Assembly: GCA_023381035.1 (NCBI GenBank)
Contig: JAMCTK010000005.1
Coordinates: forward strand, 1 to 5,317
DNA: 5,317 nucleotides
Direction: 5' to 3'
Source: Patescibacteria group bacterium
GTDB taxonomy: Bacteria; Patescibacteria; Microgenomatia; Levybacterales; UBA12049
Shown one piece after another: positions 1 to 4,952 of the stretch (positions within the stretch are counted from its first letter, which is position 1; every line of letters starts with the position of its first letter). The translations under genes were made by a program, and so were the position numbers. A model generated the notes under the pieces. That model saw nothing but the letters and a program-made list of their open reading frames with translations, was not told where the DNA came from and made no database searches.

Positions 1-25
1 GCCCTATTTTAGCATGGTTACATAT

Positions 26-54
26 TGTAACGAAATTTATCGCGTTTCGTTATA
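26..54. repeat. Inverted repeat upstream of the DUF5666-like gene
   Basis: TAACGAAA at 28-35 is exactly complementary to TTTCGTTA at 45-52, around a 9-nt centre. The arms extend to 26-35 and 45-54 if one G-T pair is allowed. The right arm overlaps the proposed -10 hexamer and the centre lies in the spacer, which is a typical place for a repressor operator. It could instead be the stem of a terminator for a gene left of the window, since TTTT follows at 57-60, but the stem is AT-rich and the T run is short and offset. Confidence 0.5.
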
Positions 55-56
55 CA
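51..56 (+). promoter_or_regulatory. Possible -10 element, leaderless promoter of the DUF5666-like gene
   Basis: TATACA lies 6 nt before the ATG at 63, so transcription would begin at about the A of the start codon. No Shine-Dalgarno-like sequence precedes this ATG. The -35 is weak: TTGTAA at 25-30 is 20 bp away, longer than usual. The assignment rests on the same geometry recurring at other genes in the window. Confidence 0.4.
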
Positions 57-62
57 TTTTAT

Positions 63-713
63 ATGAAGAAATTTATCGCAGTCCTAGCAGTTACACTTAT
101 CCTTTTAATTCTGGTCCTTGCTCAAGCAAGAGCAGAAACAGAAAGTAAAAACAACAAAAATCTATTTCCCAAAGAAACACAAAGTGTTTCGGTAACTTCC
201 ACTCCTGAAACTGAAACAGTAGAAACAAGGAATATCGGTAAAGAAATTCAGCAAATCATTGTAAGAGGAGTAAACAAAGATCACCCCAAGTGGAAAGGAT
301 TTGAAATGAAAGGAAATATTAGCAACGTTTCAGCTGCATCTTTTGACTTAAACGGAAAAACTATAAAATTGGATGCAACAGCAACGGGAAAACTGCAGAT
401 AAAAGGAACTCTTGTAAAAGATGCTTTTGTAAAGGTAGAGGGTAAACTTATTGACGGAATATATTACGCAAAAGATATTAAAGTACAACAAAGCAAAGGA
501 GGTGAAGAAAATGAAAATGAAAGTGAGATTGACGATGAAAACGATTCTCCAACCGTTACACCTACTGCTTCACTTACTCCGACTCCCAGCGTAGCTCCAA
601 CAGGAACTCTTGAGAAACATGGTAATCAAATAAAAGTTACTGTCAGCGGAACACTTGAAGAAATAATAAAAGCGTTAGAAGATCTACTCGCCCAACTAAA
701 ATTCAACCTTTAA
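63..713 (+). CDS. Exported DUF5666-like protein with Pro/Thr linker
   Basis: This is a 216-residue secreted or membrane-tethered protein of unknown function. A lysine-led start and hydrophobic core (residues 1-20) form a signal peptide with an AxA site at A22-R-A24, so cleavage after residue 24 is likely. If uncleaved it would act as an anchor. Residues 82-141 form a small beta-rich domain with the DUF5666 pattern: a modified GNISNVSAASFDLNGKTIKL strand pair, then KGTLVKDAFVKVEGKLIDG and YAKDIKV. An acidic stretch (147-162) and a Pro/Thr/Ser-rich linker (162-182) follow. The C-terminus has a strand (189-196) and an amphipathic helix (197-213). The ATG at 63 fits a leaderless transcript. The stop overlaps that of the convergent gene by 4 nt. 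DUF5666 proteins are common in Patescibacteria and have no assigned reaction. The family call is by recognition only. Confidence 0.8.
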   Translation: MKKFIAVLAVTLILLILVLAQARAETESKNNKNLFPKETQSVSVTSTPETETVETRNIGKEIQQIIVRGVNKDHPKWKGFEMKGNISNVSAASFDLNGKTIKLDATATGKLQIKGTLVKDAFVKVEGKLIDGIYYAKDIKVQQSKGGEENENESEIDDENDSPTVTPTASLTPTPSVAPTGTLEKHGNQIKVTVSGTLEEIIKALEDLLAQLKFNL

Positions 714-1210
714 TTCCTTCTGATCCTACCCAATAATGTTCCTTCTCCGTTCACTCTTTTTGTCGGATCGATTTGTGCTATCGTTCTCATTAAATATAGT
801 ATTTGCTCATCTGTGGTCCGCTCTGGAATCGAATGCATTGCAAGAAGAGCTTTGCGATCTTCTTCAAGGACTTCCTTTTCCCAGTGACAAATTACAGTCG
901 GCAAATCCTTGTCATCATAAGCAGAAAAAGTCTCATATTTAAAGCCACCGGAAAAAGGGGTTTTAATTGTAAAAAGATACCAATGTCGTCCGGTTAAAAA
1001 ATCTTTTATTTTTTCCCGAGATTTTTTACCTTCTCTCCCATCGACAAATTGAACAATCCGGCCATCTTCTAAAATAAAACTTGGGGAAGCAATATGTTGG
1101 CCTACGGCTTTTTTCGCTGTCTTCATAAAACCATCTACAATCCATGGTTCTTTATATAATGCCCCCTCTTGGGCTCCAAATGTCCTCTCTGCCGAATCCA
1201 TCTCTGTCAT
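710..1210 (-). CDS. Hypothetical protein, no family recognised
   Basis: I do not recognise this protein. From ATG 1210 it has 166 residues, with no signal peptide and no membrane segment, so it should be cytoplasmic. The middle has a block rich in aromatic residues and glycine (GRHWYLFTIKTPFSGGFKYE) that reads like successive beta strands, followed by more strand (LPTVICHWEK) and a helical stretch (EVLEEDRKALLAMHS, then TTDEQILYLMRTIAQ). The tail is basic (LLGRIRRN). The reading frame is open upstream to a TTG at 1222, but the proposed promoter would start transcription near 1213-1214, inside that extension, so ATG 1210 is preferred; ATG 1201 (163 residues) is also possible. It seems to have its own promoter, 68 nt beyond the stop of the DUF167 gene. 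The stop overlaps that of the convergent DUF5666-like gene. No functional claim is made. Confidence 0.75.
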   Translation of the reverse strand: MTEMDSAERTFGAQEGALYKEPWIVDGFMKTAKKAVGQHIASPSFILEDGRIVQFVDGREGKKSREKIKDFLTGRHWYLFTIKTPFSGGFKYETFSAYDDKDLPTVICHWEKEVLEEDRKALLAMHSIPERTTDEQILYLMRTIAQIDPTKRVNGEGTLLGRIRRN

Positions 1211-1220
1211 ATCAGAATGC

Positions 1221-1249
1221 AATTTACCATAAATTCAATTAGAGTGCAA
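1221..1249 (-). promoter_or_regulatory. Promoter of the 166-residue hypothetical gene
   Basis: On the minus strand, TTGCAC (1249-1244) is followed by a 17-bp spacer and TAAATT (1226-1221). The spacer ends in TGG, an extended -10 arrangement. The start site would fall near 1214-1213, giving a leader of only about 3-4 nt before ATG 1210. This argues against the TTG at 1222 as the start codon. The -10 matches consensus only in part. Confidence 0.45.
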
Positions 1250-1278
1250 GTAGCCACCAGAATAGTTGGAACTTGATA

Positions 1279-1497
1279 TTATGAGATTTCAAACACCTTG
1301 CTTCTTGATCTTTCACCTCTTATAAGAATTATTCTTGAGGGAGAAATCCCCAAATGCTTTACTAATGCTTTTAAAACAGCGTCGTTTGCTTTACCTTTTT
1401 CCGGAGATTGAGTTACATGCACGGCAAAATGTTTAGCATCAAGCACTTCTACTAGTTCTTTCTTTGCGTTTGCTTTAACACTTACTTTTATTTTCAC
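1279..1497 (-). CDS. DUF167 / YggU (UPF0235) family protein
   Basis: This is a 72-residue cytoplasmic protein, slightly shorter than the usual 80-100 residues of the family. It carries the family signature: an N-terminal strand KVSVKANAKK, a second strand (FAVHVTQSP), the GKAN motif at residues 35-38 leading into the helix NDAVLKALVKHLGI, and the closing RGERSRSKVF (residues 60-69), where the Gly-x-x-Ser-Arg-x-Lys pattern is conserved. The biochemical role of DUF167 is not established. It starts with GTG at 1497, and this GTG shares bases with the TGA stop of the FKBP gene (GTGA). There is no separate promoter or ribosome binding site, so its translation probably depends on termination of the upstream gene. 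The pairing with an FKBP gene may be only operon packing. Confidence 0.9.
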   Translation of the reverse strand: MKIKVSVKANAKKELVEVLDAKHFAVHVTQSPEKGKANDAVLKALVKHLGISPSRIILIRGERSRSKVFEIS

Positions 1498-2048
1498 TTA
1501 ATTTTTAATACTTCAACATCAAAAATGAGTGTCGCATTTGGAGGAATTGCCCCGTTACCAGCTCCGGCTGCTCCATATCCCAACTCCGGAGGAATGATAA
1601 GTCTTCTTTTTCCACCTTCTTTTATTCCAACAACTCCCAAATCCCAACCCTTAATAACCTTCCCAGTTCCTATTTGAAATTCTAATGGTTGCCCACGATC
1701 ATATGAACTGTCGAATTTTGCTCCATTTTCTAAAGCACCACTATAATTTACTATGATTGTATCCCCTGCTTTTACCTGTTTCCCTGTTCCAACCCTTATG
1801 TCTCCTATCATTAGACCTTCCTCCAATGTTTCCATTGCAGATGGAGATGCTGACATTGGGATAGTCGGTATGGCGGTTGGAGGCGGAGCTTGTGTAACAT
1901 ATTGGGCCCCTACTCCTATTGCAGGCGTTGGAGTTGTTGTAAGTTTATCTAAGATCGAGGGTTCTTTTTTCTTCAGATCATTTGCAGCAAGAAGAATTGC
2001 TAAAATTACTGCTACAACGCCCATTACATAGAGAAATCTTTTATCCAT
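1494..2048 (-). CDS. Membrane-anchored FKBP-type peptidyl-prolyl isomerase
   Basis: This 184-residue protein should catalyse cis-trans isomerisation of Xaa-Pro bonds outside the cytoplasmic membrane. Residues 5-22 are a single hydrophobic helix after MDKR, with basic residues (KKK, 26-28) and no clear cleavage site, so it is probably an N-terminal anchor. Residues 37-72 are a Pro/Thr/Ser-rich linker. A complete FKBP domain covers about 76-184. By alignment with human FKBP12 the active-site set is present: Y102, F112-D113, R118, F124, V131-I132, W135, Y158, I168 and F176, with the family motifs GTGKVIKGWD and ELGYG. It should therefore be active. ATG 2048 is preceded by a good extended -10. 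It is the first gene of a pair with the DUF167 gene, overlapping by 4 nt. Its partner may be the upstream chaperone-like protein, which lacks an isomerase domain. Confidence 0.95.
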   Translation of the reverse strand: MDKRFLYVMGVVAVILAILLAANDLKKKEPSILDKLTTTPTPAIGVGAQYVTQAPPPTAIPTIPMSASPSAMETLEEGLMIGDIRVGTGKQVKAGDTIIVNYSGALENGAKFDSSYDRGQPLEFQIGTGKVIKGWDLGVVGIKEGGKRRLIIPPELGYGAAGAGNGAIPPNATLIFDVEVLKIK

Positions 2049-2055
2049 GTCAGCT

Positions 2056-2061
2056 ATTATA
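2056..2061 (-). promoter_or_regulatory. Extended -10 promoter of the FKBP gene
   Basis: On the minus strand TGC-TATAAT is a perfect -10 hexamer with an extended TGN. It ends 7 nt before ATG 2048. Transcription would start at the base just before the ATG or at the ATG itself. No Shine-Dalgarno sequence and no good -35 are visible, as is usual for extended -10 promoters. It lies in the 49-nt gap after the DUF378 gene. Confidence 0.6.
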
Positions 2062-2097
2062 GCAATATTTCTTATTTTTTGTTAGGCATTTATAGTA

Positions 2098-2310
2098 CTA
2101 TTTCTTCCCTGAGCAAAGTTTACAATAACCTGAATGTGTTAAGGCAATATAGACTGCTGAAGCACCAACTAAAATGTAAACAACTTTCTCAACAGGCGGA
2201 ACTGCTCCAACCAATGCTGCAACTAGATTAAAATTAAATAATCCAATAAGTCCCCAATTAAGGCCTCCAATTACCAATAGTAAGAATGCGACACCGTGAA
2301 CTAATTTCAT
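2098..2310 (-). CDS. DUF378 family small membrane protein
   Basis: This is a 70-residue inner-membrane protein of unknown function. It has two hydrophobic helices, about residues 6-24 and 40-57. The DUF378 signature is clear: IGGLNWGLIGLFNFNLVAAL (residues 14-33), then a short Pro-containing turn and VYILVGASAVYIAL. The C-terminus is HSGYCKLCSGKK, with C63 and C66 in a CxxC spacing close to H59. That tail could bind a metal or form a disulfide, but this is inference. It is the only gene in the window with a strong Shine-Dalgarno sequence (AAGGAGGTGA), which fixes ATG 2310 as the start, and it seems to have its own promoter. The stop is TAG. Confidence 0.92.
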   Translation of the reverse strand: MKLVHGVAFLLLVIGGLNWGLIGLFNFNLVAALVGAVPPVEKVVYILVGASAVYIALTHSGYCKLCSGKK

Positions 2311-2313
2311 TTT

Positions 2314-2323
2314 TCACCTCCTT
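2314..2323 (-). promoter_or_regulatory. Strong Shine-Dalgarno of the DUF378 gene
   Basis: AAGGAGGTGA on the minus strand is complementary to the usual 16S rRNA 3' end. The GGAGG core is separated from ATG 2310 by 6 nt. It decides the start codon and contrasts with neighbouring genes, which lack any such site. Confidence 0.85.
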
Positions 2324-2336
2324 CCACCATAGATTA

Positions 2337-2366
2337 ATTGTTGCCTTATTTGAGGATATTTGTCAA
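2337..2366 (-). promoter_or_regulatory. Promoter of the DUF378 gene
   Basis: On the minus strand there is a perfect -35 TTGACA (2366-2361), an 18-bp spacer, and AACAAT (2342-2337), a 4/6 match to the -10. The start site would be near 2330, giving a 20-nt leader that contains the Shine-Dalgarno sequence. The promoter lies just past the stop of the chaperone-like gene. Confidence 0.5.
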
Positions 2367-2377
2367 TAAAGAATTAT

Positions 2378-3049
2378 TTATTTAAAAAGATCTGAGGATA
2401 TTTTTGCTTTTGCTTTGAGGGATTGAATCAACTCATTCACGGCCGTATTAAATTTCTCCTGTTCTAATTGACTCTTAACACTGTCTTTCAATTGATTGGC
2501 ATCTATTTTTGGTAAACTTTCTTTGTTTTTTTCCAAATAATCATTAATTTCCTTATTACTCACTACTAATTGCTTTGCCAAGAGCTTTTTTAGAGTTAGC
2601 TGTATTTTAATTTGCTCTTTTAAACCTTCAAGGGTCATCCCCTGGGCTGTCAAAGCAGTGTTAAGGTCTTGCCCCTGTTTTTTTAAGTTTTCAGATATTT
2701 TTTTAATTTCATTATTTACTTCCTCATCGCTAACTTTTTCGTTCTTTTTTTCTGCTTCCTGAAATATCAAGGTTGTAGTAATCATCGTGTCAAGAACTTT
2801 CTTTCCTTGCTGCTTTTCAAGCTCTTGAAGTAATGAGACTCTGGATATCGGTTGTCCATTTACAGTTGCAACAATAATTTGATTTCTTAAAAGATATGCT
2901 CCAATTAAAATTAGTGCAACGATTAACGCTATTACCAAAGTTTTGTTGGAGACTGGAATTTTAGGTTTGGATATCGTTTGTGGGCCTGTTTCTACAACGC
3001 TCGTCTTTGATGGATTGGATTTATTTGCTGCTGCTTTTTTAACCGCCAT
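2378..3049 (-). CDS. Membrane-anchored SurA/PrsA-type chaperone, no PPIase domain
   Basis: This 223-residue protein has a basic, Ser/Thr-rich cytoplasmic N-terminus (1-36), one membrane helix (37-54) and a helical extracytoplasmic domain resembling SurA_N/PrsA. The family hallmark is the strand VATVNGQPISRVSLLQEL at about 60-77, followed by the long helix LDTMITTTLIFQEAEKK and the VSDEEVNNEI motif (106-115). A second such motif is VVSNKEINDYLEKNKESLP (162-180). In PrsA and SurA that position is followed by a parvulin isomerase domain; here the chain passes straight to the final helices (186-215) and ends, so no parvulin domain exists. It should bind unfolded exported proteins as a chaperone without isomerase activity, though this is by homology only. 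ATG 3049 fits a leaderless transcript from a good promoter. Confidence 0.85.
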   Translation of the reverse strand: MAVKKAAANKSNPSKTSVVETGPQTISKPKIPVSNKTLVIALIVALILIGAYLLRNQIIVATVNGQPISRVSLLQELEKQQGKKVLDTMITTTLIFQEAEKKNEKVSDEEVNNEIKKISENLKKQGQDLNTALTAQGMTLEGLKEQIKIQLTLKKLLAKQLVVSNKEINDYLEKNKESLPKIDANQLKDSVKSQLEQEKFNTAVNELIQSLKAKAKISSDLFK

Positions 3050-3055
3050 TTGACC

Positions 3056-3085
3056 ATTCTAACAAAATTTACAAATCAATGTAAA
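3056..3085 (-). promoter_or_regulatory. Leaderless promoter of the chaperone-like gene
   Basis: On the minus strand TTTACA (3085-3080, 5/6 match to the -35), an 18-bp spacer and TAGAAT (3061-3056, 5/6 match to the -10) are followed by 6 nt and ATG 3049. The start site would be the A of the ATG. No Shine-Dalgarno sequence precedes it. It shares the 74-bp divergent gap with the transketolase promoter. Confidence 0.65.
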
Positions 3086-3107
3086 GAGGTAAAATCTGAT
3101 ATAAATA

Positions 3108-3116
3108 TGGTACAAT
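3108..3116 (+). promoter_or_regulatory. Extended -10 promoter of the transketolase pair
   Basis: TGG-TACAAT is an extended -10 with a 5/6 hexamer at 3111-3116. It is followed by 7 nt and the GTG at 3124, so the transcript would be leaderless or have a leader of 1 nt. No good -35 lies upstream. A GAGGT at 3086-3090 is too far from the start codon to serve as a ribosome binding site. Confidence 0.55.
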
Positions 3117-3123
3117 TTTCATA

Positions 3124-3960
3124 GTGACTACAGAATTTTCTGAGGAAAAATTGAAAAGCTTGCAAGGTAAAGCTAAGGAGATTAGAAAGCTAATTATTAA
3201 AATGCTGGCAGAAGCCGGGTCAGGACATACTGCTGGTTCTCTAGGTATGGCGGATATTTTTACCGCCATGTATTTTTATGTTCTTAATCATAATCCAAAA
3301 GATCCAAACTGGAAAGATCGAGACAGGTTAATTCTTTCTAATGGACACATTTGCCCTGTTCAATATGCTTCTATGGCGCTTGCCGGATACTTTCCCGTTG
3401 ATGAGTTAATGACTCTACGAAAACTTGGATCTCGATTACAAGGTCACCCTCATAAACAGGATCTCCCAGGACTTGAAACCACCTCAGGACCTTTAGGAGA
3501 AGGTCTTTCCCAAGCAATCGGTCATGCAATTGCAGCCAGAATGGATGGCAAAAAACACCATATCTATTGCTTTACCTCTGACGGTGAGCATCAAGAAGGA
3601 AATATCTGGGAAGCAGCAATGTTCGCAGGTGCAAAACGATTAAGCAACATTACGCAAGTAATTGACAGAAATAATATTCAAATTACAAATTTCACAGAAG
3701 AAGTAATGCCACTTGAACCTCTAAAAGAAAAATATGAGGCTTTTAACTGGAATGCTTTAGAAATAGATGGTAACAATATTAAAGCCTTTATTGATGCTGT
3801 TGAAATTGCCAAAGAAAATAAGGAAAAACCAACTGTTATTATTGCCCATACCATTCCCGGATTTGGAGTTTCTTTTCTTGAAAACGACTATCATTGGCAC
3901 GGCAAAGCTCCAAGCAAAGAAGAAGCAGAAAAAGCAATTAAAGAACTAGATAAAATTTAA
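3124..3960 (+). CDS. tkt: Transketolase, N-terminal (ThDP diphosphate-binding) subunit
   Basis: This 278-residue protein is the first half of transketolase, which moves two-carbon ketol units between sugar phosphates in the non-oxidative pentose phosphate pathway. It binds the diphosphate end of thiamine diphosphate. Visible family residues are SGH (H35), the DRDRLILSNGH segment (ending H75), GHPH (107-110), SGPLGEGLSQA (121-131) and the cofactor motif SDGEHQEGN (152-160) with N183 in DRNNIQ. D153, N183 and the I185 carbonyl are the expected metal ligands. HTIPG (242-246) and HWHG (257-260) close the domain. The length matches the PP domain alone. The start is GTG 3124: a stop occurs upstream in frame at 3097-3099 with no ATG, GTG or TTG between. 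It is cotranscribed with the second half 4 nt downstream and must pair with it to be active. Confidence 0.95.
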   Translation: MTTEFSEEKLKSLQGKAKEIRKLIIKMLAEAGSGHTAGSLGMADIFTAMYFYVLNHNPKDPNWKDRDRLILSNGHICPVQYASMALAGYFPVDELMTLRKLGSRLQGHPHKQDLPGLETTSGPLGEGLSQAIGHAIAARMDGKKHHIYCFTSDGEHQEGNIWEAAMFAGAKRLSNITQVIDRNNIQITNFTEEVMPLEPLKEKYEAFNWNALEIDGNNIKAFIDAVEIAKENKEKPTVIIAHTIPGFGVSFLENDYHWHGKAPSKEEAEKAIKELDKI

Positions 3961-3964
3961 AAAT

Positions 3965-4951
3965 ATGTTAAATTTTGATTTAAAACTTAACGAAAAATAT
4001 CTGAAACAAGATGTAGAGAAAAAAGCAACCAGAGATGGATTTGGGAATGGCATAATGGAGCTTGGGGAAACTAATTCCGATGTTGTAGTTTTAAATGCTG
4101 ACCTGGGAGAATCCTGTAAGGTAGATAAATTTGTTGAAAAATATCCTCAACGATCTGTTGAATGCGGAGTTGCGGAACAAAATATGGCGGCAATTGCAGC
4201 AGGCCTTGCGGAAGCAGGAAAAATTCCCTACATCAATTCTTTCGCGGTCTTCTCCCCTGCAAAAAATTACGAAACTTTAAGAACAACGGCAGTGTACAAC
4301 AAGGCAAATGTAAAGATCGCGGGGCATCATGCGGGAATAGTAACGGGTTCTGACGGAGCAACACATCAGGCAACTGAGGACATTGCAATTACCAGAGTTT
4401 GGCCCGGAATTAATATTTTTGTTCCATGTGACGCAGTCGAAGCAAAAAAAGCCACCATAGAATCTGCCCAAATTGAAGGACCTGTTTATTTAAGATTTAG
4501 CAGGGAAAAAACACCCTTAATAACAACCGAAGAAACTCCTTTTGAAAAAGAAAAAATACAGACCTACTGGATAACTAAGAACCCTAAAACAGTCATTTTT
4601 GCAACAGGACATATGGTCTTCCAAGCTCTTCTTGCTGCGAAAAGACTGGAGGAAGAAGGAATAAATGTTTTAGTCGCAAACATTGCGACCGTCAAACCTC
4701 TTGATGAAAAAACAGTAATTGAGCTTGCCAAACAAACCGGCAGAGTTGTAACCTGCGAAGACCACCAGGTACAAGGTGGCATGGGATCAGCAATTGCAGA
4801 AGTGTTAAGTAAAAACCATCCTACTAAAATGGAGTTTATCGGACTTCAGGACACTTTTGCAGAATCAGGTGACGCTAAAGAGCTTTTGGAAAAATATAAG
4901 ATGGATAGCGAAGCAATAATAGAAGCTGTTAAGAAAGTCCTCAAAAAATAA
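3965..4951 (+). CDS. tkt: Transketolase, C-terminal (Pyr + C domain) subunit
   Basis: This 328-residue protein is the second half of transketolase. The pyrimidine-binding domain spans about 15-185 and contains the catalytic glutamate E71 in CGVAEQNMAAIAAGLA, which activates the thiamine ring of the cofactor held by the partner. SFAVFSPAKNYETLR, GHHAGI (H121-H122), GSDGATHQATED (128-139) and RFSR (177-180) match substrate and phosphate-binding segments of the family. The C-terminal domain (about 200-328) includes CEDHQVQGGMGSAIAE and DTFAESG. The two-subunit form is known from archaea and many bacteria with small genomes. ATG 3965 follows the stop of the first half by 4 nt with no Shine-Dalgarno sequence, so it is probably translated by ribosomes finishing the first half. 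The related DXP synthase and pyruvate dehydrogenase E1 beta share this fold, but the paired N-terminal half supports transketolase. Confidence 0.95.
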   Translation: MLNFDLKLNEKYLKQDVEKKATRDGFGNGIMELGETNSDVVVLNADLGESCKVDKFVEKYPQRSVECGVAEQNMAAIAAGLAEAGKIPYINSFAVFSPAKNYETLRTTAVYNKANVKIAGHHAGIVTGSDGATHQATEDIAITRVWPGINIFVPCDAVEAKKATIESAQIEGPVYLRFSREKTPLITTEETPFEKEKIQTYWITKNPKTVIFATGHMVFQALLAAKRLEEEGINVLVANIATVKPLDEKTVIELAKQTGRVVTCEDHQVQGGMGSAIAEVLSKNHPTKMEFIGLQDTFAESGDAKELLEKYKMDSEAIIEAVKKVLKK

Positions 4952-4952
4952 A

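Noticed and set aside
26..60. Intrinsic terminator at the left edge
   Set aside because: The stem is weak, the T run is only four and offset, and the same bases serve better as a promoter with operator. It is kept as an alternative only.
736..997. Two plus-strand reading frames (68 and 64 codons)
   Set aside because: Both lie antisense to the 166-residue protein gene, resemble no family and have no start signals.
1211..1222. TTG start at 1222 for the hypothetical gene
   Set aside because: It would lie upstream of the proposed transcription start and overlaps the -10 element; ATG 1210 fits better.
1753..2031. Plus-strand frame of 92 codons
   Set aside because: It is antisense to the well-supported FKBP gene; its Gly/Val/Ala richness mirrors the Pro/Thr linker codons.
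2092..2101. Perfect 10-bp palindrome ATAGTACTAT at the end of the DUF378 gene
   Set aside because: It has no loop and no T run, so it is not a terminator; such short AT-rich palindromes are expected by chance.
3069..3269. Minus-strand frame of 66 codons over the transketolase start
   Set aside because: It is antisense to conserved transketolase residues and to the divergent promoters, with no family resemblance.
3577..3585. SDG in place of the canonical GDG of the thiamine diphosphate motif in the first transketolase half
   Set aside because: The metal-binding Asp and the later Asn are present, and Ser at this position is, to my knowledge, common in split transketolases, so no loss of function is implied.
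4277..4782. Minus-strand frames inside the second transketolase gene
   Set aside because: They are shadows of a strongly conserved coding region, with unusual cysteine and tryptophan content.
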